A stretch of DNA of 64,000 nucleotides from an uncultured Desulfovibrio sp. (GTDB taxonomy: Bacteria; Desulfobacterota; Desulfovibrionia; Desulfovibrionales; Desulfovibrionaceae): the NCBI GenBank assembly GCA_913060505.1, contig CAJXRQ010000003.1, positions 101,199 to 165,198 on the forward strand, in the 5' to 3' direction. The notes beneath the pieces were generated by a model that was not told the DNA's origin, did no database searches, and was given only the letters and a program-made list of their open reading frames with translations. Made by a program: the position numbers and the translations under genes. Position 1 is the stretch's first letter. Each line of letters starts with the position of its first letter. Below are positions 7,946 to 15,140 of the stretch, in pieces.

Positions 7946-9253
7946 ATGAACGTATTTGAAATGAGGCTGAAGCATGACCGGGACGGTCGAATTGTGGAGA
8001 AAACGGAAATCGTGGCAGGTCGGCCCGTTGTTTGGAAATATGCCTACGACAAGGCCGGGAGGCTATTCGAGGCGCACCTGAACAACCGACTTATCTGCCA
8101 GTGCTACTATGACAGGGAGGGCCGCCGCCAGCGTGATTACTTTCCGGCCACCGTGGGGCCGAATTATCGCAATTTCCAATACACCCAGGACAACCGGCTG
8201 ATGAGCGCGGGCAACAACGGGTTCACGCACGACAAAAACGGATTCCGTTCCATCTGGTCGAACGGGGGCACATACCATCTGTACGAGTATGCGCCGGATT
8301 ACCGACTGCTCAAGATGGAAGTTGAGAACCAAAACCGCGTCTACACCTTTCGCCACGACGAAGAGGGGCGTCGGGCCGCCAAGTATTTCAACGGACAGCT
8401 TGTGGAGACCTACCAGTGGCTCGATTTCATCCGGCTCAGCGCGTTCCACGACGGGCGCATGGGTTACGAGTTCGGGTATGGGGACAATAAACGGACGCCC
8501 TCGACCATGCGACGCGAGGACGGGGCCGTGTTCACCCTGCACTACGACCAGGTCGGTTCCCTGCGCGTGGTTGCCGACACGAATGGCGACGTGATACAGG
8601 AAATCCTGTATGACCCCTTCGGCGGGGTAATAGAGGACACTGCTCCGGGCCTGCGCGTACCCATCGGCTTTGCGGGCGGCCTGCATGACCGCGAACTGGG
8701 ATTTGTCCGGTTCGGCTGGCGGGACTACGACACCTTCACCGGCCGGTGGACCGCACCCGACCCCATCGGGGACAAGGGCGGTGATTCTGACTGGTATGGG
8801 TATTGTTTGGATGATCCGGTCAACGGAGTGGACCCGTTGGGGCTGGAGGGCGGCTTCTGGGGTGGAATGGAAAAGATAGGGGCCGGCCTTGGTCAACTTT
8901 GGGACAAGGCTCCTGCCGGAATTGGCGAAGCCGTGACCAAGGGCGCGAAAGGAGCCGGAGAGGCGTTGAGCAAGACCGCTGATGCCTTTGCGACTAACAA
9001 GGACTTGCAAAAATATACCGCGATCTCCTTGGGGGCTGGAGCACTCCCCATTGCCGCAGCAGTCGGCACAACAGCAGCGCCTGTCGTTGCAGGAACTGCC
9101 ATGCAGCACCCTGACAAGTTGGCAGCGGCGTCGAAAGCTACTGCGGACTTTGCATCGGGCTGGTTTGATCCGGGTCCACCCCCGCCCTCCGTGTCAGGAT
9201 ATGCCGGAAGTGGTACAAAATGGATGTACAATAAGTATAAAAATCGAAAGTAA
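7946..9253 (+). CDS. Short RHS-core protein with small C-terminal module
   Basis: The protein has 435 residues. Residues about 1-260 carry YD-type repeats (KYAYDKAGRL, CYYDREGRR, EILYDPFGG). Residues 261-300 are the RHS-associated core ending in DPIGDKGGDSDWYGY and GVDPLGL, after which RHS proteins usually diverge into a toxin tip. Here the tip is residues 301-435, including a hydrophobic stretch (AGALPIAAAVGTTAAPVVAG) and a final variable part from about 407. There is no signal peptide, and it is far shorter than full RHS toxins. The AAGGAG site six bases upstream supports the start. A small two-helix membrane protein follows after nine bases, as expected for an immunity partner. Toxicity is inferred, not shown. 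Confidence 0.85.
   Translation: MNVFEMRLKHDRDGRIVEKTEIVAGRPVVWKYAYDKAGRLFEAHLNNRLICQCYYDREGRRQRDYFPATVGPNYRNFQYTQDNRLMSAGNNGFTHDKNGFRSIWSNGGTYHLYEYAPDYRLLKMEVENQNRVYTFRHDEEGRRAAKYFNGQLVETYQWLDFIRLSAFHDGRMGYEFGYGDNKRTPSTMRREDGAVFTLHYDQVGSLRVVADTNGDVIQEILYDPFGGVIEDTAPGLRVPIGFAGGLHDRELGFVRFGWRDYDTFTGRWTAPDPIGDKGGDSDWYGYCLDDPVNGVDPLGLEGGFWGGMEKIGAGLGQLWDKAPAGIGEAVTKGAKGAGEALSKTADAFATNKDLQKYTAISLGAGALPIAAAVGTTAAPVVAGTAMQHPDKLAAASKATADFASGWFDPGPPPPSVSGYAGSGTKWMYNKYKNRK
8946..9168 (+). repeat. 223-bp direct repeat, copy 1 (partner 9506-9728)
   Basis: The segment from CGAAA at 8946 to about 9168 recurs 560 bases downstream with scattered substitutions and no visible insertions or deletions. It encodes residues of the RHS C-terminal module; the copies diverge abruptly after GGCTGGTTTGA / GGTTTTTTTGA. 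Confidence 0.9.
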
Positions 9254-9262
9254 GGTCATCAC

Positions 9263-9529
9263 ATGAAAGTCAAGCCCGCTGAAATCGCCATGGGAATCAT
9301 CTTTATAGGAATAGGGATGATGGGAATGGGAGAAAAAGAACTGTTTCATTATGACGTTCCTATCCTCTACCCAAAAGTCTTCAGCGCACTTTGTATAGCT
9401 GTAGGCATCGTATGGCTTGTGGTCCCTTGCTTTCTTCGATCACGTAACAAAAAACAGCAGGGTAAAGCCCCCGACGGCACCCACTGTCGGGGGCTTTACC
9501 CCATACGAAAAGAGCCGGAGAAGCGTTGA
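9263..9529 (+). CDS. Small two-helix membrane protein, putative immunity protein 1
   Basis: The protein is 88 residues with two hydrophobic segments (about 8-22, and 40-57 ending in FLRSR). The start has AAGG upstream and lies nine bases after the RHS stop. It resembles the protein at 9822-10079 in length, helix layout and the YP-V and FLRS motifs, although overall identity is low. Location right after an RHS tip suggests an immunity protein for a membrane-acting toxin. The last 25 codons cross a perfect 15-bp hairpin and overlap the start of the downstream orphan module, so the natural C terminus may have been altered by the duplication. Confidence 0.65.
   Translation: MKVKPAEIAMGIIFIGIGMMGMGEKELFHYDVPILYPKVFSALCIAVGIVWLVVPCFLRSRNKKQQGKAPDGTHCRGLYPIRKEPEKR
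9461..9500 (+). repeat. Perfect 15-bp inverted repeat at the cassette boundary
   Basis: GGTAAAGCCCCCGAC at 9461-9475 is the exact reverse complement of 9486-9500, with a 10-base loop. No T run follows on either strand, so it is not a standard terminator. It ends five bases before the second copy of the 223-bp repeat. A degraded relative of the sequence occupies the same place after the second immunity-like gene, near 10028-10062. Confidence 0.75.
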
Positions 9530-9728
9530 GCAAGACGGCCGAGGCATTTGCGACTAACAAGGACTTGCAAAAATATACCGTGATCTCCTTGGGGGCTGGG
9601 GCACTCCCCATTGCCGCAGCAGTCGGCACGACAGCAGCGCCAGCCATAGTCGGGACTGCCATGCAGCACCCTGACAAGTTGGCAGCAGCGTCGAAAGCTA
9701 CTGCGGACTTTGCATCAGGTTTTTTTGA
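9506..9728 (+). repeat. 223-bp direct repeat, copy 2 (partner 8946-9168)
   Basis: This is the second copy of the segment encoding the RHS C-terminal module. It lacks the RHS core upstream and starts right after the 9461-9500 hairpin. Confidence 0.9.
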
Positions 9729-9810
9729 CCAAAGCCCTCCCCCGATGTCAGGTCCTGGCATCGAAGGATATGTCGCAAGAACTGCTTATGATTATATGCA
9801 TGACAAATAA
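9526..9810 (+). CDS. Orphan RHS C-terminal module with alternative tip
   Basis: From the TTG at 9526 the frame encodes 94 residues. The first 66 match RHS residues 341-406 at 59 positions, including the hydrophobic ALPIAAAVGTTAAP stretch. The last 28 residues (from FDQSPPPMSG) differ from the RHS tip. The TTG overlaps the TGA of the preceding gene (TTGA) and GGAGAAG precedes it, so translation by reinitiation is possible. It may instead be a silent spare tip that recombines into the RHS gene, as known for orphan RHS-CT modules. A 12-base gap separates it from its own immunity-like gene. Confidence 0.65.
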   Translation: MSKTAEAFATNKDLQKYTVISLGAGALPIAAAVGTTAAPAIVGTAMQHPDKLAAASKATADFASGFFDQSPPPMSGPGIEGYVARTAYDYMHDK

Positions 9811-9821
9811 AAGAGGAAATA

Positions 9822-10079
9822 ATGAGGATGAAAGTGTGGGAATGGGTGATTAGCATACTTTTCATGTTCAATGGCTCCTACATGATACTGAATGATGACT
9901 ATCAAGTCAGGGGGCATGCCATATACCCTTGGGTAGCATACGTCGTATTCTGTATTGGGCTTGCAATCCCCATTCTCGCTTGGTTTCTCCGTTCTCCCTC
10001 CCGCAAACCGACGAAGCAACAGATAGAAAGCCCGCTGTCGAAAACTGCCGTCGGGGGGGGCCCAAATATTCCCCCATGA
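9822..10079 (+). CDS. Small two-helix membrane protein, putative immunity protein 2
   Basis: The protein is 85 residues with hydrophobic segments at about 6-22 and 35-56 ending in FLRSPSRK. An AGAGGAAATA site precedes the ATG. It is a diverged relative of the protein at 9263-9529 and follows the orphan tip just as that one follows the RHS tip, which supports two tip/immunity pairs. The C-terminal tail runs into a G-rich stretch that resembles the hairpin of the first unit. Confidence 0.65.
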   Translation: MRMKVWEWVISILFMFNGSYMILNDDYQVRGHAIYPWVAYVVFCIGLAIPILAWFLRSPSRKPTKQQIESPLSKTAVGGGPNIPP

Positions 10080-10468
10080 AGGGATAGCCTCTCAACTAAA
10101 ATGGAATTTAGACACAAATCCTGGGGCATTTGTGGCACCTACTGAACACTGTAACAACCTAACTTACTTAAACTATTGACTAAAAGACTTGGATAAATTC
10201 CAAGCCTTTTTTTGCGTTTACACACGCTTTCTGTACATATCTTGCAAAAAAAACCAAAGGCGAATGGACAAAGGATGGCAAGGCGTAATAACGTCCCCCC
10301 CTGTCAGACGGCATATTGAAGAGGATCCTCAAAAATTGAGCAGGCCCGCAACACCGTCAACAGGCAGCTTCCACTCTTTCGATCCATAAATTTAAGCGGT
10401 ACAGGCCTAAAGCGACCACTTGGAGCCCATATCATTCACAGCGCTGACCCCATTGGACTGCTGAAAAA
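10080..10468. other. Intergenic stretch closing the RHS island
   Basis: Apart from the terminator-like repeat at 10183-10216, I see no supported gene here. A 66-codon open frame starting at 10189 begins inside the terminator repeat and lacks a ribosome site. ACCAAAGGCGA near 10252 faintly echoes ACAAAGGCGA at 7481, after the first repeat. Confidence 0.4.
10183..10216 (+). repeat. Second copy of the tRNA-operon terminator
   Basis: GACTTGGATAAATTCCAAG at 10186-10204 followed by CCTTTTTTTGCG is the same as 7443-7474 except for one missing T. It still folds (CTTGGA/TCCAAG, then a T run) and can terminate the RHS island. The two copies are direct repeats bracketing 7443-10216. Confidence 0.85.
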
Positions 10469-12607
10469 ATGAAAACAGAAAAAACACGCATCCTCGGAAT
10501 CTCAGCTTTTTACCACGACAGTGCAGCCTGCATCCTGATTGACGGGGAGCTTATGGCCGCAGTTCAGGAGGAGCGCTTTACCAGGGTCAAAAACGATGCG
10601 TCGTTCCCGAGCAACGCCATTCAATATTGTCTGGACACGATCAACGGTAAAATCGAAGAGATCGACTTCATAGTCTTTTACGACAAACCCATCCCCACTT
10701 TTGACAGATTGCTGTTGAGCTACCTGTCGACTGCTCCAGCCGGGCTATCCTCCTGGTTAAAGTCAATGCCGTTGTGGCTGAAGCACAAGCTTCATCTTCC
10801 ACAAATCATCAGAAAGGAATTGGGCTACGAAGGAGAGATACTCTTCTCGGAGCATCATGAGGCCCATGCAGCCGCTGCATTTTATCCCTCCCCGTTTCAG
10901 GAAGCCGCCATCCTGACCATTGACGGGGTTGGAGAATGGGCGACGACCAGCTACGGGGTTGGCAAGGCAGGAACAATCGACCTTCTCAGGGAATTGCATT
11001 TCCCGGACTCCCTCGGCCTGCTGTATTCGGCGTTTACCTATTTTACAGGATTCCGCGTAAATTCGGGAGAATACAAACTCATGGGGCTCGCCCCGTACGG
11101 CAAGCCGATATACAAGGACGTCATCCTCGACAACCTAGTGGATGTAAAGCCTGACGGTTCATTGCGCCTCAACATGGAATATTTCGATTTTCTGGGTGGC
11201 CTGCGGATGACATCCCAAAAATTCGAAAGCCTTTTTGACGGTCCGCGCAGGAAACCCGAAACAAGACTCTCCCGAAGAGAAATGGACATTGCTGCAAGCA
11301 TTCAGTCTGTCACTGAAAGTGTGATGCTCAAAATGGGCTTTCATATTTTCAATGAAACGGGAATGGAAAGACTCTGCCTGGCAGGAGGGGTGGCCTTAAA
11401 CTGCTCGGCGGTGGGTCGACTTTTGCGAGAAGGCCCGTTCAAGGAAATTTGGGTCCAGCCCGCAGCTGGAGACGCGGGCAGCGCCATGGGCGCGGCTCTG
11501 CTCGTTTGGCACAGACTCCTTCAAAAGGAGCGCAGCGCTCCGGATGAAGACCGCCCCTTCTCGCCATATCTTGGGCCGTCTTATGCGCAGGACGAAATCA
11601 GGACGTTCCTTGAAAAAAGAAATGTGCCATACCATCTCATGGATGCCGGAAACAGATCGAAAATCGTTGCGGAGCAGCTCGCTGAGGGCAAAATAGTAGG
11701 CTATATGGCCGGACGGATGGAATACGGTCCACGAGCATTGGGCGCCAGAAGCATCATAGCCGATTCCAGAGGTAAACACACGAAAGACCGGATCAACCTG
11801 AAAATAAAATTCAGGGAATCTTTTAGGCCGTTTGCCCCTGCGGTAATGCAGGAAAAAGCTCATGAAATTTTTGAATTGGAACGCCCCAGTCCATATATGA
11901 CACTTATCACGCACGTTCGCGAGTCACAAAATCTTTATCCTGCGGTCACGCATGTGGATAATTCTTCCAGAATCCAGACGGTCAGCTCTGGAAACAAAAA
12001 AGACTTTCACGATGTGATCAAGGCGTTCAATGCAATGACAGGCTGCCCAATCGTCGTTAACACCAGCTTCAACGTCAGAGGGGAGCCGATTGTATGTACG
12101 CCGGAAGACGCATATAATTGTTTCATGCGGACGGGAATAGACGTCCTAGTTATGGAAGACATCATTCTCTTCAAAGAAGAACAACCGCCTCATGAGGAAA
12201 GGGCTTCCATGGCTTGCGTGACAAAGATTGAAAGCCGATCCATGAGGAAAGCCAGCATAACCTTTGCCGCGTCATGCATGGTGCCGGTAATAATTGGATT
12301 GTTTTCCCATCGAATGCTTTTAAGTCTGATATTTGGTCTGTTGGCGTGCGCCGGGCTAGCTGTTGCAATTTTCCCAATATTTTTAAAGCCTGTTTACCGG
12401 GCCGCTCAATTTGCGGCAAACAAAATAAGGCACGCGTTGTCTGTTTTTGTCTTGACGGTAGTATTTTTCACTGTCATTTCCCCGGCAGGCCTGTTTTTAA
12501 AACTATTCGGTAAAACCCCCATTCCCTTACGCCCGGATGCGCTGAAAAAAAGTTATTGGCTCGATCATCAGTCAGCGGACAAAGAGAATCTCTATAAAAG
12601 ATTTTAA
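10469..12607 (+). CDS. NodU/CmcH-type carbamoyltransferase fused to SxtJ-like membrane domain
   Basis: Residues 1-570 are a complete O-carbamoyltransferase: ILGISAFYHDSAA at the start, SEHHEAHAAAAFYPSPF (metal/His cluster, near 127-143), LAGGVALNC (304-312), RMEYGPRALGARSIIADSR (416-434) and VVNTSFNVRGEPIV. Such enzymes transfer a carbamoyl group from carbamoyl phosphate to a sugar or polyol hydroxyl through a carbamoyl-adenylate. Residues about 590-700 add three hydrophobic helices ending in SPAGLFLKLFGKTPIPLR and SYW, matching the SxtJ membrane family that is usually a separate small gene. The fusion anchors the enzyme at the membrane. It leads an operon with DUF5989, SGNH and MBOAT genes. 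The acceptor is unknown. Confidence 0.9.
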   Translation: MKTEKTRILGISAFYHDSAACILIDGELMAAVQEERFTRVKNDASFPSNAIQYCLDTINGKIEEIDFIVFYDKPIPTFDRLLLSYLSTAPAGLSSWLKSMPLWLKHKLHLPQIIRKELGYEGEILFSEHHEAHAAAAFYPSPFQEAAILTIDGVGEWATTSYGVGKAGTIDLLRELHFPDSLGLLYSAFTYFTGFRVNSGEYKLMGLAPYGKPIYKDVILDNLVDVKPDGSLRLNMEYFDFLGGLRMTSQKFESLFDGPRRKPETRLSRREMDIAASIQSVTESVMLKMGFHIFNETGMERLCLAGGVALNCSAVGRLLREGPFKEIWVQPAAGDAGSAMGAALLVWHRLLQKERSAPDEDRPFSPYLGPSYAQDEIRTFLEKRNVPYHLMDAGNRSKIVAEQLAEGKIVGYMAGRMEYGPRALGARSIIADSRGKHTKDRINLKIKFRESFRPFAPAVMQEKAHEIFELERPSPYMTLITHVRESQNLYPAVTHVDNSSRIQTVSSGNKKDFHDVIKAFNAMTGCPIVVNTSFNVRGEPIVCTPEDAYNCFMRTGIDVLVMEDIILFKEEQPPHEERASMACVTKIESRSMRKASITFAASCMVPVIIGLFSHRMLLSLIFGLLACAGLAVAIFPIFLKPVYRAAQFAANKIRHALSVFVLTVVFFTVISPAGLFLKLFGKTPIPLRPDALKKSYWLDHQSADKENLYKRF

Positions 12608-12624
12608 ACATGTGCAGGCACAAA

Positions 12625-12783
12625 ATGAAACGTACATCATTGTTGCAGGAATTTCGGGAATACCTCAAAACCCATAAACGTTACTGGCTTTTCCCACTTA
12701 TTCTAACCATGGTGCTTATCGGACTAGTCGTTTTTGTTGGGCAAAATACAGTGGTAGGAACATTCATCTACGCCTTGTTTTGA
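12625..12783 (+). CDS. DUF5989 family small membrane protein, 52 aa
   Basis: The frame ATG-TGA at 12625-12783 encodes a 52-residue protein with a basic amphipathic N terminus (LLQEFREYLKTHKRYW) and one membrane helix (FPLILTMVLIGLVVFVG). An in-frame ATG at 12610 would add five residues. This fits DUF5989, a small family regularly found beside NodU-type carbamoyltransferases and SxtJ proteins. It lies 17 bases after the carbamoyltransferase and 32 before the SGNH gene, so it is in the same operon. Its length puts it below common gene-calling cut-offs. Confidence 0.8.
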   Translation: MKRTSLLQEFREYLKTHKRYWLFPLILTMVLIGLVVFVGQNTVVGTFIYALF

Positions 12784-12815
12784 CATCGGCATAAGAATCT
12801 CACCAATAATACGAA

Positions 12816-13775
12816 ATGAAAAAAAAACTTCTCAATATGATCATGGTAATTGTTGCAGTTTGCATTGCCGCCCTTCTCGGAGAAGGTTTGCTTGTTCTGA
12901 AAAATAAGGACATGAAAAATTACGACATTGAAATGTGGCGTTATGCCAAGCTCCTGAAAAAAAGAAGCGCTGACCCAAAACTCGGGCACGAGCACGCCCT
13001 TAACCGTCAGGCGACCTTGCAGTCGGTTCAAATCAGAACAAACAATTGGGGATTGCGGGGACCGAACATACAGCTCAAGAGTCCCAAAAAAAGAAGGATC
13101 CTATTTTTAGGCTCCTCGGTAACGCTGGGATGGGGGGTACCTGAAGACCAGACCCTGCCTGCAATGATCGGAGCAGAGCTAGGGAAGGATGCGGAGGTAT
13201 TGAACGCCGGCATTGGAAATTACAACATGGTCAAGTACATAGAGTTGTTTTTTTCCAAGCTCACGCCACTGAAGCCGACGGATATTGTTCTGAATTTTTT
13301 CATTGCCGATCCAGGCGTTCGTAAATCCGAACAAAGCAATTGGCTACTGGCTCACAGCCAGCTTGCCGTTGTTGTCTGGCATATCTATAACGGGCTTGTA
13401 AGCAAAGACAACAGCGAGGACATGCTATCGTATTACAAATCTCTTTACGATCCAAATTCCTCCGGATATCAGGGCATGGTCAATGCTCTTGACCGCATCA
13501 AATCTTACGCGGATGCAAACGGGATCCATCTTTATATGATCATTACGCCTGAAATATATTATCTGGGCAATTATCTCTACGGATTCGCGCATGATGCCAT
13601 ATCAAAAGAAGCGCAAAGCAGAGGTATTAAGCTTATTGATCCACTGCCCGCATTCGAAGAAATACAAGATCCGAAAACTCTGTGGGTCATGCCTACCGAC
13701 CATCACCCCAACGCTAAAGCTAACCGGATAATAACCGATTACTGCATTAATAATAACTTTTTCAAAAGACAGTAA
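12816..13775 (+). CDS. SGNH/GDSL-type hydrolase, membrane-anchored
   Basis: The protein is 319 residues. An N-terminal helix (about 5-28) anchors it to the membrane with the domain outside. Block I is ILFLGSSVTLGWG, placing the nucleophile at Ser101. Later come GIGNYN (oxyanion Gly/Asn region) and DHHPNAKAN, which supplies the catalytic Asp/His. SGNH enzymes in glycan clusters add or remove acetyl groups. The MBOAT acyltransferase starts three bases after its stop, which suggests they act on the same acylated substrate. Confidence 0.85.
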   Translation: MKKKLLNMIMVIVAVCIAALLGEGLLVLKNKDMKNYDIEMWRYAKLLKKRSADPKLGHEHALNRQATLQSVQIRTNNWGLRGPNIQLKSPKKRRILFLGSSVTLGWGVPEDQTLPAMIGAELGKDAEVLNAGIGNYNMVKYIELFFSKLTPLKPTDIVLNFFIADPGVRKSEQSNWLLAHSQLAVVVWHIYNGLVSKDNSEDMLSYYKSLYDPNSSGYQGMVNALDRIKSYADANGIHLYMIITPEIYYLGNYLYGFAHDAISKEAQSRGIKLIDPLPAFEEIQDPKTLWVMPTDHHPNAKANRIITDYCINNNFFKRQ

Positions 13776-13778
13776 GCC

Positions 13779-15140
13779 ATGCTGTTCTGTTCCTCTGTAT
13801 TTTTTGTTTTCTTTATCGTCTTTCTCCTTCTTTGGTACGCCACTCCCAAAAAATGGCACCACTGGCTCATCATCATTGCCAGCCTATACTTCTATGGATA
13901 CTGGAATTGGAGCTATACCCTTCTACCATTGGGGCTGACTCTGGGCGGCTTCTTTTCCATAAAATGGATTGACAATGCAACAGGCCCCCAAAACAAGAAA
14001 TTTCGGCTTGCCTTGTGCATAGCCGTTATGCTCATTCCCCTTTTTATTTTCAAATATCTCAACTTCTTCCTCCGAAGGGAGATCATCACTGTTGGTCTGC
14101 CCTTGGGCATCTCATATATCACCTTTACGCTGATCGCATACCTGATTGACGTGGCAAAAAAGGACTATCCTGCGGAAAGTCATTTTTCATGGCTTCTTGC
14201 CTATGTGACTTATTTTCCTCAACTGATCGCAGGGCCGATCCTCAGGCCGAGGGAGCTGTTGCCCCAGCTCAAGCAAAATCTGCAGCCCACCAATCTTGTC
14301 CGCTGGCAGGCCGTAACTATTTTCACTGCCGGGCTGGTCAAAAAACTCATCTTTGCAGACCAGATCAAGCCTTTTGTCGATAGTATCTATTCAGTGAAGG
14401 GAACACCCGACGCGCTTCAGAGCGTGATCGGTTTCTACCTGTTTCCGGCCCAAATATATTGTGATTTCAGTGGCTATACCGATATGGCCATCGGGCTGGC
14501 CCTTTTTTTCGGAATTCAGCTCCCCATGAACTTTAACCGGCCATTCCTTTCCTGTTCCACAACGGAAGTGTGGCGCAGATGGCAAATAACCCTTTCCTTC
14601 TGGCTGCGGGACTATTTGTACATCCCGATTGTAAAAAAATATAATTACAAATACATAAAACCTATTGCCAAATTCATAACCCTGACTCTGTGTGGCCTTT
14701 GGCATGGTGCAAACTGGACCTATGTTGTGTGGGGCTCGTTCAATGGAATCCTGCTTATTGTGGAATCTCTATTCAAAAACACTCAATGGTCACGGCGACT
14801 CCCCAAACCGATAAAAATCCTGACTACATTCCACTTGTTTGCCTTTGGGGTAGTTTTTGTCAGGTCAAGGACCATAGATCAAGCGTGGGACATCCTCAGA
14901 TCTTTGTTTTTCTGGCAATCCTTTACTCTCGGAGACGTTTCCCCTTACGCCTACCCATTGATGCTCTGTTCTCTTACATATTTTTCCCATCATTGGGACT
15001 GCATGGATTGCCTGAAAGAAGTTGTCGAGCGGTCAAACAGATTTCTACTGACCGCATCCCTGTCCGTGCTCTGGTTCCTGGCCGTCATTCTCAACGTGCT
15101 TGGCGGCGGCAGCAGTAAGTTCATTTATTTTGACTTTTAA
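13779..15140 (+). CDS. MBOAT-family O-acyltransferase (AlgI-like)
   Basis: The protein is 453 residues with about ten hydrophobic segments. Hallmarks include LPLGISYITFTLIAYLIDV, FPQLIAGPILR, QIYCDFSGYTDMAIG, EVWRRWQITLSFWLRDYLYIP and LCGLWHGANWTYVVWGSFNG, where the His of WHG is the expected catalytic residue. AlgI-type MBOATs move acyl groups across the membrane for acetylation of extracellular polysaccharide. It is the last gene of the carbamoyltransferase operon. Its final 20 bases overlap the end of the convergent SGNH gene. Confidence 0.95.
   Translation: MLFCSSVFFVFFIVFLLLWYATPKKWHHWLIIIASLYFYGYWNWSYTLLPLGLTLGGFFSIKWIDNATGPQNKKFRLALCIAVMLIPLFIFKYLNFFLRREIITVGLPLGISYITFTLIAYLIDVAKKDYPAESHFSWLLAYVTYFPQLIAGPILRPRELLPQLKQNLQPTNLVRWQAVTIFTAGLVKKLIFADQIKPFVDSIYSVKGTPDALQSVIGFYLFPAQIYCDFSGYTDMAIGLALFFGIQLPMNFNRPFLSCSTTEVWRRWQITLSFWLRDYLYIPIVKKYNYKYIKPIAKFITLTLCGLWHGANWTYVVWGSFNGILLIVESLFKNTQWSRRLPKPIKILTTFHLFAFGVVFVRSRTIDQAWDILRSLFFWQSFTLGDVSPYAYPLMLCSLTYFSHHWDCMDCLKEVVERSNRFLLTASLSVLWFLAVILNVLGGGSSKFIYFDF

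Noticed and set aside
9461..9500. Reading the RHS-island inverted repeat as an intrinsic terminator
   Set aside because: No T run follows on either strand and it lies within an open reading frame.
10189..10389. 66-codon frame after the RHS island
   Set aside because: It starts inside the terminator repeat, has no ribosome site and no recognisable sequence.
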